NCBI RefSeq assembly: GCF_027923555.1
Contig: NZ_AP025523.1
Location: forward strand, 2,236,484 to 2,300,483
Direction: 5' to 3'
Length of the DNA: 64,000 nt
Source: Vulcanimicrobium alpinum
GTDB taxonomy: Bacteria > Vulcanimicrobiota > Vulcanimicrobiia > Vulcanimicrobiales > Vulcanimicrobiaceae
This document shows positions 42,742 to 52,175 of this stretch, piece after piece. The notes below the pieces were generated by a model. It was not told the DNA's origin and ran no database searches. It saw only the letters and a program-made list of their open reading frames with translations. A program made the translations under genes and the position numbers. The number at the start of each line of letters is the position of its first letter. The stretch's first letter is position 1.

Positions 42742-44453
42742 CGCGCGCGCGCCGCCTGCGCGGTGCGCCGCGACGCATCGATCAGCGCGCCGGCATGCTC
42801 GAGCGCGACGCCGCGTTCGTCGCCGGCGAGCATGCGCGCGATCTCGGCCGTGCGCCCGCGCGCGTCGAGCGGGAGCGCCTCGATTGTCGTCGCCTCGCCG
42901 CGCGCGTGTTTGCGCAGCGCGACGTGCGCGTCCCCGAACGAGGCGATCTGCGCGAGGTGGGTGACGCACACGACCTGCGCGTTCTCCGCAAGCCGGGCCA
43001 GCCGCGCGCCGACCGCGCTCGCGGTCGCACCGCCGATCCCGGCATCGATCTCGTCGAAGACGAGCGCGGTCCGTTCGCGGCGGTCGGCCAGGACGACGAC
43101 GAGCGCGAGCAGGACCCGCGAGAGTTCGCCGCCGGACGCGACGCGCGCGAGCGGCCGCAGCAGTTCGCCCGGATTCGCCGCGAACCGCAGCTCGGCGCGT
43201 TCGCCGCCGTGCGGCCCGATCTCCGCGAGCGGTTCGAGCGCGACCTCGAGCGTCGCGGCCGGCATCGCGAGCGCGGCGAGTTCGTCACGCACCGCGCGCG
43301 CCAGCGCGCCTGCGGCGTCGGCGCGCAGCGCGGTCAGCTCGGCGGCGCGCGCCGCGAGCGCCGCCTCGCGTTCGCGGACCGCGCGCTCGGCCTGCGCGAT
43401 CCGCGTATCGCGTTCGTCGACGTCCGCGATCGCCGCTGCGAACGTCTCGCGCTGCGCGCCCACCTCCGCCAGCGTTCCGCCGTACTTCTTCTTCAGCCGG
43501 TCGAGCGCGTCGAGACGCGCGCTCAGCGCGTCGAGCTCCGCCGGGTCGAGTTCGATCGCTTCGCGCTCGCGGGCGATCCGCGCCGCAAGTTCGTTTGCGT
43601 CCGACTGCAGCGCGCCGGCGGCGGCGGCGAGTTCGGCGAAGCGTTCGCCGTAGCGCGCGAGCGCCGCGAGCCCGGACTCGGCTGCGCCGAGCGCGTCGAC
43701 CGCACCGCCCTCGTCTTCGAGGGCCGCCGACGCCGCCGCGAGCGACGCCAGGATCCGTTCGGCGTCGGCGAGCACGTCGCGGCGCTCGCGCAGGCGTTCG
43801 TCCTCGTTGTCGTCCGCGATCGCCGCGGCGTCGATCTCGGCGAGCGCGAAGCGCGCGAACTCGATCCGCGCGAGCGCGCGGCCGTCGTCGTCGCGCAACG
43901 CGGCGAGCCGCGCGCGCGCTTCGCGCACGTCGTCGCAGCGTTCGCGTACGTCGTCACGAAGCGCGAGCGCCGGCGCGCCCGCGTAGCGGTCGAGGAGGTC
44001 GATCGCATAGGCGGGGGCGAGGAGCCGTTGCGCCTCGTGCTGCGAGACGATGTCGACGAGCGTTCCGATCGCGTCGCGCACCTGGCTCGCGCCGGCGGCG
44101 ACGCCGTTGATCCGCGCCTGGGACCGGCCGCCGGCCAGCACCTCGCGGTGCACGATCACGTCGTCGTCGTCGGCGAGCGCGAAGCCGGCCGCGGCGAGCC
44201 GCGCGCGCAGCGCGGCGTCGGGCGCGATCTCGAGCGAGACGCGCGCGCGTTCCGCGCCGGCCCGCACCACGTCGCTCTCGGCGCGGCCGCCCAGCGCGAG
44301 CGCGAGGCCGCCGAGCAGCATGGTCTTCCCCGAGCCGGTCTCACCGGTGACGACGGTGAGGCCGGCGCCGAACTCGAGTTCGGCGCGCGCGATCAACCCG
44401 ACGTTCTCGAGCGTGAGGCGCAGCAGCGTCACGGCCGGTGCTGCGCCCGTCAC
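42738..44453 (-). CDS. recN: DNA repair protein RecN
   Basis: 571 aa SMC-like ATPase. Walker A is VVTGETGSGKTMLLGGLALALGG near the N-terminus. Long coiled coils rich in Ala, Arg and Glu follow (about 150-340). The C-terminal half has LARVASGGELSRVLLALVVVL (signature), TALVFDEIDAGIGG (Walker B) and VCVTHLAQIASFGD. It acts in double-strand-break repair. The GTG at 44453 (GTGA overlap with nadK) is preferred to an ATG at 44477. Confidence 0.93.
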   Translation of the reverse strand: MTGAAPAVTLLRLTLENVGLIARAELEFGAGLTVVTGETGSGKTMLLGGLALALGGRAESDVVRAGAERARVSLEIAPDAALRARLAAAGFALADDDDVIVHREVLAGGRSQARINGVAAGASQVRDAIGTLVDIVSQHEAQRLLAPAYAIDLLDRYAGAPALALRDDVRERCDDVREARARLAALRDDDGRALARIEFARFALAEIDAAAIADDNEDERLRERRDVLADAERILASLAAASAALEDEGGAVDALGAAESGLAALARYGERFAELAAAAGALQSDANELAARIAREREAIELDPAELDALSARLDALDRLKKKYGGTLAEVGAQRETFAAAIADVDERDTRIAQAERAVREREAALAARAAELTALRADAAGALARAVRDELAALAMPAATLEVALEPLAEIGPHGGERAELRFAANPGELLRPLARVASGGELSRVLLALVVVLADRRERTALVFDEIDAGIGGATASAVGARLARLAENAQVVCVTHLAQIASFGDAHVALRKHARGEATTIEALPLDARGRTAEIARMLAGDERGVALEHAGALIDASRRTAQAARAR

Positions 44454-45304
44454 AGCGACTTGATCGGAACGCCCCATTGCAGTTTCTCTTCGAGCCGGGC
44501 GAAGAACGCTCCCGAGCGGACGCGCGCGAAACGTACGGGCGTGTCGGCGCGACGGATCGTGACGCGGTCTCCGGCCTGCAGGGGGCTCGCGACCATCCCG
44601 TCCGTTTCGAGGTTGGCGCGGGTGAGTTCGCCGTCGCAGGTGATCTCGATCGTCGCATCCGTCGGCACGAGCAGCGGGCGCGCGAAGAGCGTGTGCGGCA
44701 TCAGCGCCGCGACGCCGATCGCTTCGACGCGCGGATGGATGATCGGGCCGCCGGCGCTCAGGAAGTACGCCGTCGATCCGGTCGGCGTCGCGACGATCAC
44801 CCCGTCGGAGGGGATGTGCGCGACCATCTCGCCGTCGAGCGAGAGCCCGTACGGCGCGAGACGGGCCTGCTCGACGCGCCGGACGACCACTTCGTTCAGC
44901 GCGAAGTGACGCTCGCCGTGCCCGGCGACCTGCGCGTAGAGCGCGACGCGCTCTTCGACGCGCAGCGCGATCCCCGCGAACACGCGCGCCAGCGCCGCGA
45001 ACCCTTCGTCGTTCGCTTCGACCTCGGTGAGAAAGCCGAGCCGGCCCGTGTTGACGCCGAGGATCGGGATTCCGAGCGGGTGCGCGATGCGGGCCGCGCG
45101 CAGGAGCGTCCCGTCACCGCCGACGGTGACGAACAATTGCGCTTCGCGGAGATCGCAGCGCGCGACGTCGACGTCGAGTTCCACGCCGGCGCCGTCGACC
45201 AGCGCGATCCGCACGTCGTGATCCGCGGCGATGCGCGCAACGTGGCGCGCCGTCTCCGCGGCGCGCGCGCGGATCGTGTTGACGTACAGCGCGATCGCCT
45301 TCAC
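44450..45304 (-). CDS. nadK: NAD kinase
   Basis: 284 aa. It has the motifs FVTVGGDGTLLRAAR (GGDG), GVNTGRLGFLTEV, ALNEVVVRR and VIVATPTGSTAYFLSAGGPI. It makes NADP from NAD and ATP. The GTG start at 45304 overlaps the tlyA stop (GTGA). The order tlyA-nadK-recN is conserved across many Gram-positive and related phyla. Confidence 0.95.
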   Translation of the reverse strand: MKAIALYVNTIRARAAETARHVARIAADHDVRIALVDGAGVELDVDVARCDLREAQLFVTVGGDGTLLRAARIAHPLGIPILGVNTGRLGFLTEVEANDEGFAALARVFAGIALRVEERVALYAQVAGHGERHFALNEVVVRRVEQARLAPYGLSLDGEMVAHIPSDGVIVATPTGSTAYFLSAGGPIIHPRVEAIGVAALMPHTLFARPLLVPTDATIEITCDGELTRANLETDGMVASPLQAGDRVTIRRADTPVRFARVRSGAFFARLEEKLQWGVPIKSL

Positions 45305-46116
45305 GAGGATCGTCCCGGGTCGTGCACCTGCGCGACCAGCGCGTCGAGGACGTCGTCGCTCACCTCCGCACCGCTCCGCCGCAGTTCGTAGAAAAACTCC
45401 GCGTTGCCGGCCGGGCCGCGCAGCGGCGAAACCGTCGCGCGCACGGCGCGCACGCCGGCCGCGCGCACCGCGTCGCGCACTTCGCGCAGCACCGCCGCGT
45501 GCACCGCTGCGTCGCGGACCACGCCGCCGCCGCCGAGCCGCTCGCGGCCGGCTTCGAACTGCGGTTTGACCAGCGCGACGATCGCACCGCAGTCGCGCAG
45601 ATAGGCGACCGCGCGCGCGACGATCGTGCGCAGGGAGATGAAGGACGCGTCGACGACGATCAGGTCGAATCCGGCGGGGAACGCGTCGCCGGCGAGGGTG
45701 CGGAAGTTCGTCCGCTCGATCACCGTGACGCGCGGGTCGCCGCGCAGCTTCCACGCCAATTGCCCGTACCCGACGTCGAGCGCGGTTACGTGCCGCGCGC
45801 CGCGCTGCAGCAGCGCGTCGGTGAAACCGCCGGTCGAGGCGCCGACGTCGAGCGCGTCGAGCCCGGCGGGATCGATCCCGAAGTCGCGCAGCGCGCCGTC
45901 GAGTTTCTCGCCGCCGCGGCTCACGAAGCGCGCGGGTTCCTCGACCGCGACCGCGGCGCCGGCGCGCACGTGCGCGCCCGGCTTCGTCGCCGGGACGCCG
46001 TCGATGCGAACCTTCCCGGCAAGGATCAAGGCGCGCGCCTGCGAGCGCGTGATCCCGGCCTGCTCTGCGACCGCTGCATCCAAGCGGTTCGCCTCAGATC
46101 TCGATTTCGTCGTCAT
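45301..46116 (-). CDS. tlyA: TlyA-family rRNA 2'-O-methyltransferase
   Basis: 271 aa. An S4 RNA-binding domain (about 9-68, RLDAAVAEQAGITRSQARALILAGKVRIDG) is followed by an FtsJ/RrmJ fold: LDALDVGASTGGFTDALLQRG, then DLIVVDASFISLRT and IVALVKPQFEAGRE. In mycobacteria TlyA methylates 16S and 23S rRNA and this gives capreomycin sensitivity. The ATG at 46116 lies inside the end of xseB (23-bp overlap). Confidence 0.92.
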   Translation of the reverse strand: MTTKSRSEANRLDAAVAEQAGITRSQARALILAGKVRIDGVPATKPGAHVRAGAAVAVEEPARFVSRGGEKLDGALRDFGIDPAGLDALDVGASTGGFTDALLQRGARHVTALDVGYGQLAWKLRGDPRVTVIERTNFRTLAGDAFPAGFDLIVVDASFISLRTIVARAVAYLRDCGAIVALVKPQFEAGRERLGGGGVVRDAAVHAAVLREVRDAVRAAGVRAVRATVSPLRGPAGNAEFFYELRRSGAEVSDDVLDALVAQVHDPGRSS

Positions 46117-46336
46117 CGAGCGCGTCCTCGACGGGACGCGCGGGGGCGGCGTTGGCGGCGTCGATCCCCGCATGCGCGGTCTTCAGCAGACCTTCGCAGC
46201 GGCCGACCAGCTCGCGTCCCTCCTTGTACAGCGCGACGGCGCGCTCGAGATCGGGTTCTTCCGATTCGAGGATCTTCACGATCTGTTCGAGCCGCTGGAG
46301 CGAGCCTTCAAAAGAGGCCGATCTGTCGTCCGCCAT
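46094..46336 (-). CDS. xseB: Exodeoxyribonuclease VII small subunit
   Basis: 80 aa with the family core FEGSLQRLEQIVKILESEEPDLERAVALYKEGRELVGRCEGLL and an acidic tail (EDALDDDEIEI). It binds several to one on XseA to form the nuclease that degrades single-stranded DNA. The start overlaps the xseA end by 29 bp. Confidence 0.92.
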   Translation of the reverse strand: MADDRSASFEGSLQRLEQIVKILESEEPDLERAVALYKEGRELVGRCEGLLKTAHAGIDAANAAPARPVEDALDDDEIEI

Positions 46337-47750
46337 CCGTCCCTTCGCGTTCGACGCGCGCGTGCAGGTGCCCGCGCGCGAGTTCTGCCGTGATCGTCGT
46401 GCCGGGCGGTGCGTCCGCCGCGTCCCGCAGCGGGCGCCCGTCCATCCCTCGCACGATGGCGTATCCGCGTTGCAGGATCGTTTCGGGGTTGTTGCCGTCG
46501 AGCGACACCGCGAGCGTGCGCAGCGTCGCGGCGCACCGCTCGAGCAGCCGGCGCAGCGCCGCGTCGAGTCCCGCCGCGGTCGCCTCGGAGCGGCCCGCGG
46601 CACGCGCGATGCGCAACGCGGGATCGACGCGACCCAGACGCTGCGCTGCGGCGGCGAGCCGCTCGCGGCGGCGCCGCAGCAGCGTCACGATCTCGCGCGC
46701 GAGACCGGCCCGCACCGCATCGAAGCGGCCGCGGCGCTGGGCCAGCCGCGCTGCCGGCCCGGCGGCGTTGAGCCGGCGCTCGTAGCGGTGCAGCGACTCG
46801 CGTTCGGCGCTCACGCGCTCGCGCGCTGCCGAGAAAAGCCGGCGGGCGCGCGCGTCGACGAGCTGCCGCCGCGACGATACGAGACGGTCGAGGTCGCGCG
46901 CGAGCGTCCGCCGCCGCTCGTCGACCATCCGCAGCAGATCGTCGCGGCGCGGGAGGAGCGTCTGCGCCGCGGCCGACGGCGTCGCGGCGCGCCGGTCGGC
47001 GACGAAGTCGGTCAGCGGCGCGTCGCCTTCGTGACCGATCGCCGAGACGGTCGGGATCGGCGACGCCGCGAGCGCGCGCACGACGCGCTCGTCGCTGAAC
47101 GCGAAGAGGTCTTCGAACGAACCGCCGCCGCGCGCCAGCACGATCACGTCGACGTCGAGCCGCTCCGCGCGCGCGATCGCGGCGGCGATCTCGGGCGCCG
47201 CTTTTTCGCCCTGCACCGTGGTGGGCACGACGACGATCTCGACGTGCGGCGCGCGCTCGCGCGCCTGCGTCTCGAAATCGCGCGCTCCCTCGGCGCTGCG
47301 CGACGTCACCAGCGCGACGCGGAACGGAAAGCGCGGGAGCGCGCGCTTGCGTTCATCGGCGAAGAGTCCTTCGGCGGCCAGACGCGCCCTGAGCGTCTCG
47401 TAGCGCTGGTGAAGTGCGCCGGTTTCGCCTTCGGTGCGCACCTCGAGCACGCGCAGCTGATACGTCGACTTGCGCGGGAACGTCGTCACCGAACCGTAGG
47501 CGACGATCTGATCGCCGTTCGCCATCGCCGGGAACGCCGCCGCGGCCTCGCTGAACGCGACGCAGTTCAACAGCGCGTCGCGGTCCTTGAGATCGAAGTA
47601 GACGTTGCCGTTCGAGTTGGGCCGGTAGTTCGAGATCTCGCCGCTCACGCCGATGAGCACCAAGTGGCGATTGCCGGAAAGCAGTTTGTTGACGTAGTTC
47701 GCGAGCCGCGAGACCGCGACGACGCGCACGTCGGGCCGGCCTGCGATCAC
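46308..47750 (-). CDS. xseA: Exodeoxyribonuclease VII large subunit
   Basis: 480 aa. The N-terminal OB fold has GVSGEISNYRPNSNGNVYFDLKD; the catalytic domain has VALVTSRSAEGARDF, VIVLARGGGSFEDLFAFSDE, VSAIGHEGDAPLTDFVADRRAATPSAAA. A long coiled coil rich in Arg and Ala follows, and GYAIVRGMDGRPLR closes the C-terminus. The start is a GTG at 47750 overlapping the PBP1A stop (GTGA). Confidence 0.95.
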   Translation of the reverse strand: MIAGRPDVRVVAVSRLANYVNKLLSGNRHLVLIGVSGEISNYRPNSNGNVYFDLKDRDALLNCVAFSEAAAAFPAMANGDQIVAYGSVTTFPRKSTYQLRVLEVRTEGETGALHQRYETLRARLAAEGLFADERKRALPRFPFRVALVTSRSAEGARDFETQARERAPHVEIVVVPTTVQGEKAAPEIAAAIARAERLDVDVIVLARGGGSFEDLFAFSDERVVRALAASPIPTVSAIGHEGDAPLTDFVADRRAATPSAAAQTLLPRRDDLLRMVDERRRTLARDLDRLVSSRRQLVDARARRLFSAARERVSAERESLHRYERRLNAAGPAARLAQRRGRFDAVRAGLAREIVTLLRRRRERLAAAAQRLGRVDPALRIARAAGRSEATAAGLDAALRRLLERCAATLRTLAVSLDGNNPETILQRGYAIVRGMDGRPLRDAADAPPGTTITAELARGHLHARVEREGTDGGRQIGLF

Positions 47751-49930
47751 GGCGCGGTCGTCGGGTCGGTGAGCGGCGCCTGCACTTGGCCGTCGCCGAT
47801 GGTGTCGGGTGCCGGCGTCAGCGGCTTCACCGGGGGCGGAATCGCTGGCTGCTGCACGGCCGCGACGGGCGCGGCCGGCGCGGCGGCCGGGACCGGCACC
47901 TGCGCGCGCCGATGCCGCGACGGCACTGCGTAGTCGTAGCCGCAGCCATGTCCGGGCTCGGTGCCGGTGAGGAAATACTCGGGCTTGCCGGTCTCGCACA
48001 AGCGCACCTTGCGGACTTCGCCCGACGGATACGCGAACTCGTGCTTCGGCGTCTTCGCCAGCGCCGCTTTCATGAAGCGCGCCCAGATGCGCGCGGGGAT
48101 GTTGCCGCCGTACGATTCGTTCATGCGCGCGTAGTTGTCGTTGCCGATCCAGACCGCGGCGACCAGATCGGGCGTGTAGCCCACGAACCACGCATCACGG
48201 AAGCTCGACGTCGTCCCGGTCTTGCCGGCCGCCGGCCGTCCGATCTGCGCGTTCGGATAGCCGGTCCCTTCGTTGATGACCGACTGCAGCATCGAGGTCA
48301 CGATGTACGCGGTTCCCGCGCTCACCACTTCGGTCTGCTGCGGGTAGGTGTTGTCGAGCACCGGCGTCCCGAGCGTGTCGCGCACGAGCCGGATCGCCGA
48401 GGGCGGGATGTGGATCCCCTGGTTGGCGAGCGTCGCGTACCCGACGGCCTGATCGAGCGGCGAGACGCCCGAGGAGCCTAGCGCGAGCGAGAGCGTCGGA
48501 TCGAGCGCCGCGGTGACGCCCATGCGTTTCGCATATTCGATCACGCGGTCGACCCCGAGATCCTGCGCCAGTTTCACGGCGACGACGTTGCGCGACTGCG
48601 CGAGCGCGTAACGCAGCGTGATCGGACCGAGGAAGCGGAAGTCGTCGTCCATCGGCGCCCAGCGCGTCCCGTCGCCCATCGGATACGAGACCGGCGCGTC
48701 GTCGACGACCGCCGTCGGCGGACGGCCGGCGTCGATCGCGGCCGTGTACACGTAGGTCTTGAACGACGAACCGGGCTGACGGCGCGCCTGCCACGCGCGG
48801 TTGAACTGGTTCTTCAGCGAGAACGGACCGGCACCGCCGACCATCGCGAGGATCTCGCCGGTCGACGGGCGGATCGCGACGAGCGCGCCCTGATGCGCGC
48901 CGATCCCCTCGCTCACCGCCGACGCGATCCCCCAATCGACCGCGCTCTGCGCGATCGTCTGGATGCGCGGATCGAGCGTGGTGTAGACTTGCAGGCCGCC
49001 TTCGAACGTCGCCCGGCTGCCGAACTGCGACTCGACCTGGTGCGTCGCGAACGTCGTGAACCACGGGAAGCGGTACGAGGTCAGCCCCTGCGGGCGTTCT
49101 CCGACGAGGGCGAGCGGCGCGGCTTCGGCCGCGTCGGCTTTCGCGCGCGAGATGAAGCCCGCGTCGGCCATGCGCTCGAGGACGTGATGCTGACGTTCCT
49201 TCGCGTGCGCGAGATTGACGTAGGGTGAGTAGTCCGACGGCGCCGCCGGCAAACCCGCGAGCATCGCGGCCTGGCCGAGCGTGAGGCGCCGGACGTCGGT
49301 GCCGAAGTAGGTGTGCGCCGCGGCTTCGACGCCGTACGCGCCCGAGCCGAAATAGATCAGGTTGAGGTAGCGCTCGAGGATCTCGTCCTTCGTGTAGTAG
49401 CGCTCGATCTCCATCGCCAGCAGCGCTTCCTGGATCTTGCGCGAGTACGAGACCTCGCTCGAGAGGAACAGTCCGCGGGCGAGCTGCTGCGTGATCGTCG
49501 ACGCGCCTTGGAACTGCTTGTGGCTCCAGTCAGCGACGACCGCGCGCGCGATGCCGTAGAAATCGACGCCGTGGTGCTGGTAGAAGTGCGCGTCCTCGGT
49601 GGCGATGAACGCCTCCCGCACGGGGATCGGAATCTTCGCGATCCCCACCCAGGTGCGGTTCTCGCGATAGAGGTTGGCGAGCAGTTCGCCGTCGCGCGCG
49701 TACACCTGCGTCGAGCGCGAGGGCTGATAGTCGGCCATCCGGTTGATGTCCGGGAGGTTGCGCGAGTACGACGCGACGATCCCGGCGACGATCCCCGCGA
49801 ACAGCAGGATCGCGAACAAGGCCGCGATCGCGAGCCACTTGACGATCTGCAGCGCGATCGCGCCCGGGCCGCGCCGCTTTCGCGTGCGGCGCCGCACGCG
49901 CGTCCCCGAACCGGCCAGCGCGCGGCTCAT
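47747..49930 (-). CDS. mrcA: Class A penicillin-binding protein (PBP1A)
   Basis: 727 aa bifunctional peptidoglycan enzyme. The transmembrane anchor is at about 28-50. The GT51 domain has FIATEDAHFYQHHGVDFYGI (catalytic Glu), FQGASTITQQLARGLFLS and EILERYLNLIYFGSGAYGVEAAA. The transpeptidase domain has RQPGSSFKTYVY (SxxK), SRN in ALAQSRNVVAVKL and KTGTTSSFRDAWFVG. The C-terminal tail is Pro/Ala-rich. It overlaps nusB and xseA by 4 bp, so it is inside a coupled operon. Confidence 0.95.
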   Translation of the reverse strand: MSRALAGSGTRVRRRTRKRRGPGAIALQIVKWLAIAALFAILLFAGIVAGIVASYSRNLPDINRMADYQPSRSTQVYARDGELLANLYRENRTWVGIAKIPIPVREAFIATEDAHFYQHHGVDFYGIARAVVADWSHKQFQGASTITQQLARGLFLSSEVSYSRKIQEALLAMEIERYYTKDEILERYLNLIYFGSGAYGVEAAAHTYFGTDVRRLTLGQAAMLAGLPAAPSDYSPYVNLAHAKERQHHVLERMADAGFISRAKADAAEAAPLALVGERPQGLTSYRFPWFTTFATHQVESQFGSRATFEGGLQVYTTLDPRIQTIAQSAVDWGIASAVSEGIGAHQGALVAIRPSTGEILAMVGGAGPFSLKNQFNRAWQARRQPGSSFKTYVYTAAIDAGRPPTAVVDDAPVSYPMGDGTRWAPMDDDFRFLGPITLRYALAQSRNVVAVKLAQDLGVDRVIEYAKRMGVTAALDPTLSLALGSSGVSPLDQAVGYATLANQGIHIPPSAIRLVRDTLGTPVLDNTYPQQTEVVSAGTAYIVTSMLQSVINEGTGYPNAQIGRPAAGKTGTTSSFRDAWFVGYTPDLVAAVWIGNDNYARMNESYGGNIPARIWARFMKAALAKTPKHEFAYPSGEVRKVRLCETGKPEYFLTGTEPGHGCGYDYAVPSRHRRAQVPVPAAAPAAPVAAVQQPAIPPPVKPLTPAPDTIGDGQVQAPLTDPTTAP

Positions 49931-50337
49931 CGCGCGGCGCGCTCCATCAGACGGCCCAGGACGCCGTTGACGTAACGGCCGGAGTCTTCGGTCGAGAACT
50001 TCTTCGCCAGTTCGACCGCTTCGTTGATGACGACGGCCGGATCGGTCTCTTTGCGATGCCGCAGTTCGAACGCGCCCATGCGCAGCACGATCCGGTCGAT
50101 CGTCGGCAGACGGTCGAGCGTCCAGCCTTCGAGGAGCGGCGCGATCAGCGCGTCGGATTCGGCTTCCGACTCGAGCGTCCCGAAGACGAGATCGCGCACG
50201 AACGCGCGCGCCTCGGAGGCGTCGGTGCGCGCGAGCGTTTCGGTCAGCATCTCATCCGCGGGACGCTTGCCCACCTCGGACCCGTAGAGTGCTTGCAGTG
50301 CAAGCTCGCGCGCATGCCGGCGCGACAACGAGGCCAC
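49927..50337 (-). CDS. nusB: Transcription antitermination factor NusB
   Basis: 136 aa all-helical protein. SRRHARELALQALYGSEVG starts it, with LPTIDRIVLRMGAFELRHR and VVINEAVELAKKFSTEDSGRYVNGVLGRL at the C-terminus. It binds boxA RNA with S10 to support rRNA transcription. It lies 2 bp after accC. Confidence 0.95.
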   Translation of the reverse strand: MASLSRRHARELALQALYGSEVGKRPADEMLTETLARTDASEARAFVRDLVFGTLESEAESDALIAPLLEGWTLDRLPTIDRIVLRMGAFELRHRKETDPAVVINEAVELAKKFSTEDSGRYVNGVLGRLMERAAR

Positions 50338-50339
50338 GA

Positions 50340-51695
50340 TCAGACCGTCGCGACCCGCCGGGCCAGCAGCGCGGGGAGCCAGGCGACGCCGATCCCGCCG
50401 GCGCGGAACTCCGGATCGGCGAGGATCTCGCGGCAGAAGTCGACCGTCGTGTTCACGCCTTCGATACGGGTTTCGTCGAGCGCGCGTTCCATGCGCAGGA
50501 TCGCCGATTCACGCGTGCGCCCGACGGCGACGATCTTCGCCAGCATCGAGTCATAGAACGGCGGGACCATCGCGCCGCCGTACACGTGCGTGTCGACGCG
50601 GATCCCCGGTCCGCCCGGGAACACGACGGTGGTGAGCGTTCCGGCGGCGGGCGCGAAGTTGTGGTTGGGATCTTCGGCGTTGACGCGCACCTCGATCGCG
50701 TGGCCGTGCGGATGCAGATCGTCTTGCGAGAAGCCGAGCGACTCGCCCGATGCGATGCGGATCTGCTCCTTCACCAAGTCGACGCCGTAGATCAGTTCGG
50801 TCACCGGATGCTCGACCTGGATGCGCGTGTTCATCTCCATGAAGTACACGTCATCGCCGCTCACCAGAAACTCGAGCGTTCCGGCGTTGGTGTACCCGAC
50901 GGCGCGGGTCGCCGTCACCGCCGTTTCGTGCAGGCGCGCACGCAAGACGTGATCGAGTTCCGGCGCCGGCGCTTCCTCGATCAGCTTCTGATGCGACGGC
51001 TTCTGCACCGAACAGTCGCGCTCGCCGAGGTGCACGACGCCGCCGTGCTCGTCGGCGAGGACCTGCACCTCGATGTGGCGCGGGTTGAGGATCAGTTTCT
51101 CGACGTACATGCGGCCGTCTTTGAAGGATGCTTCGGCTTCGGCCTGAGCGGTTGCGAACGCCGTCGGCAGTTCCTCGGGCTCGCTGACCGCGCGCATCCC
51201 TTTGCCGCCGCCGCCCGCGGTCGCCTTGAGCAGGACCGGGAACCCGATCCGCTCCGCAACCTCGCGCGCCTCCTCGACCGACGCGACGATGTCGCTCCCC
51301 GGCGTCGTCGGGACGCCGGCTTCGCGCATGATGCGCTTCGCCGTCGCCTTGTCGCCCATCGCGTTGATGACCGAGGGTCGCGGTCCGATGAACGTGAGGC
51401 CGTGGTCGGCGGCGATCTCGGCGAAGCGCGCATTCTCGGCGAGGAAGCCGTAGCCGGGATGGATCGCGTCGCAGCCGCTGATCATCGCGGCCGAGATGAT
51501 GTTCGGGATGTTGAGATACGAGCGCGCAACCGGACCCGGCCCGACGCAGAACGCTTCGTCGGCGTGGCGCACGTGCAGCGACTGACGGTCAGCTTCGGAG
51601 AAGATCGCGACGGTGGCGACCCCGAGCTCGTGACACGCGCGATTGATGCGAAGCGCGATCTCGCCGCGGTTCGCGATCAGGACTTTGCGGAACAT
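50340..51695 (-). CDS. accC: Acetyl-CoA carboxylase, biotin carboxylase subunit
   Basis: 451 aa ATP-grasp enzyme. It begins FRKVLIANRGEIALRINRACHELG; ATP-grasp motifs are FPVLLKATAGGGGKGMR and the active-site EHPVTELIYGVDLVKEQIRIASGE and FMEMNTRIQVEHPVTE. HPGYGFLAENARFAEI is also present. It carboxylates the biotin on BCCP, the first step to malonyl-CoA. The gene before it codes for a BCCP-like protein that cannot be biotinylated at the usual site. Confidence 0.95.
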   Translation of the reverse strand: MFRKVLIANRGEIALRINRACHELGVATVAIFSEADRQSLHVRHADEAFCVGPGPVARSYLNIPNIISAAMISGCDAIHPGYGFLAENARFAEIAADHGLTFIGPRPSVINAMGDKATAKRIMREAGVPTTPGSDIVASVEEAREVAERIGFPVLLKATAGGGGKGMRAVSEPEELPTAFATAQAEAEASFKDGRMYVEKLILNPRHIEVQVLADEHGGVVHLGERDCSVQKPSHQKLIEEAPAPELDHVLRARLHETAVTATRAVGYTNAGTLEFLVSGDDVYFMEMNTRIQVEHPVTELIYGVDLVKEQIRIASGESLGFSQDDLHPHGHAIEVRVNAEDPNHNFAPAAGTLTTVVFPGGPGIRVDTHVYGGAMVPPFYDSMLAKIVAVGRTRESAILRMERALDETRIEGVNTTVDFCREILADPEFRAGGIGVAWLPALLARRVATV

Positions 51696-51698
51696 GGG

Positions 51699-52124
51699 CT
51701 ACCGCTCGATCGCGAACAGCGTCTGGCCGTACTCGACCGGCTGCCCTTCGGTGACGAAAATCGTCGCGATCCGTCCGGGTCCGCGCGAGCGCACCGGGTT
51801 GCGGATCCCCAGCGTCTCGACGTAGGCGAGGTCGCGGTCGCCCTCGAGCATCTGACCTTCCGACACGGCCGGACGGAGCATCCGGACGATCCCCACCACG
51901 TCGCTCGCGATCGCGTCGACGGTACGGTCGGCGACGCTCGGCTTCGTCGGCGCATCGGCGTCGTGCCTTGACGCCTGCGCCGAGGCGGACGGCGACGGGG
52001 ACCGGGGCGAGCGGCGCAGTTCGATCTCGGTTTCGCCCTCGCGGACCCGCAGGCGCGCAAAGCCGCTTTCGGCGAGCGCTCCGGCCAGGGCTCGGGTGCG
52101 CGTCGCGATCACGTCGTCGGTCAT
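51699..52124 (-). CDS. BCCP-like lipoyl/biotinyl-domain protein lacking the biotin lysine
   Basis: 141 aa. The layout is that of AccB: a helical N-terminus, a Ser/Pro/Ala linker (about 37-65), and a C-terminal barrel (about 70-141) with VVGIVRMLRPAVSEGQMLEGDRDLAYVET and EGQPVEYGQTLFAIE. At the hairpin where BCCP has EAMKM, this protein has ETLGIRN, so the biotin-accepting Lys is Gly. It cannot be a normal carrier. It sits 3 bp before accC and is surely co-expressed. It may be a regulatory or structural subunit, or a decayed copy with the active BCCP elsewhere. Confidence 0.85.
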   Translation of the reverse strand: MTDDVIATRTRALAGALAESGFARLRVREGETEIELRRSPRSPSPSASAQASRHDADAPTKPSVADRTVDAIASDVVGIVRMLRPAVSEGQMLEGDRDLAYVETLGIRNPVRSRGPGRIATIFVTEGQPVEYGQTLFAIER

Positions 52125-52175
52125 CCGGCGGTGGGTTCGACGCCCGCGGGGCCCCGCCCCCGGCCCGGTCCGCCG

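Noticed and set aside
50289-51971. A 560-residue plus-strand open frame opposite accC
   Set aside because: It is antisense to accC, which has all its motifs; the frame is Arg/Asp/His-rich and lacks any motif.
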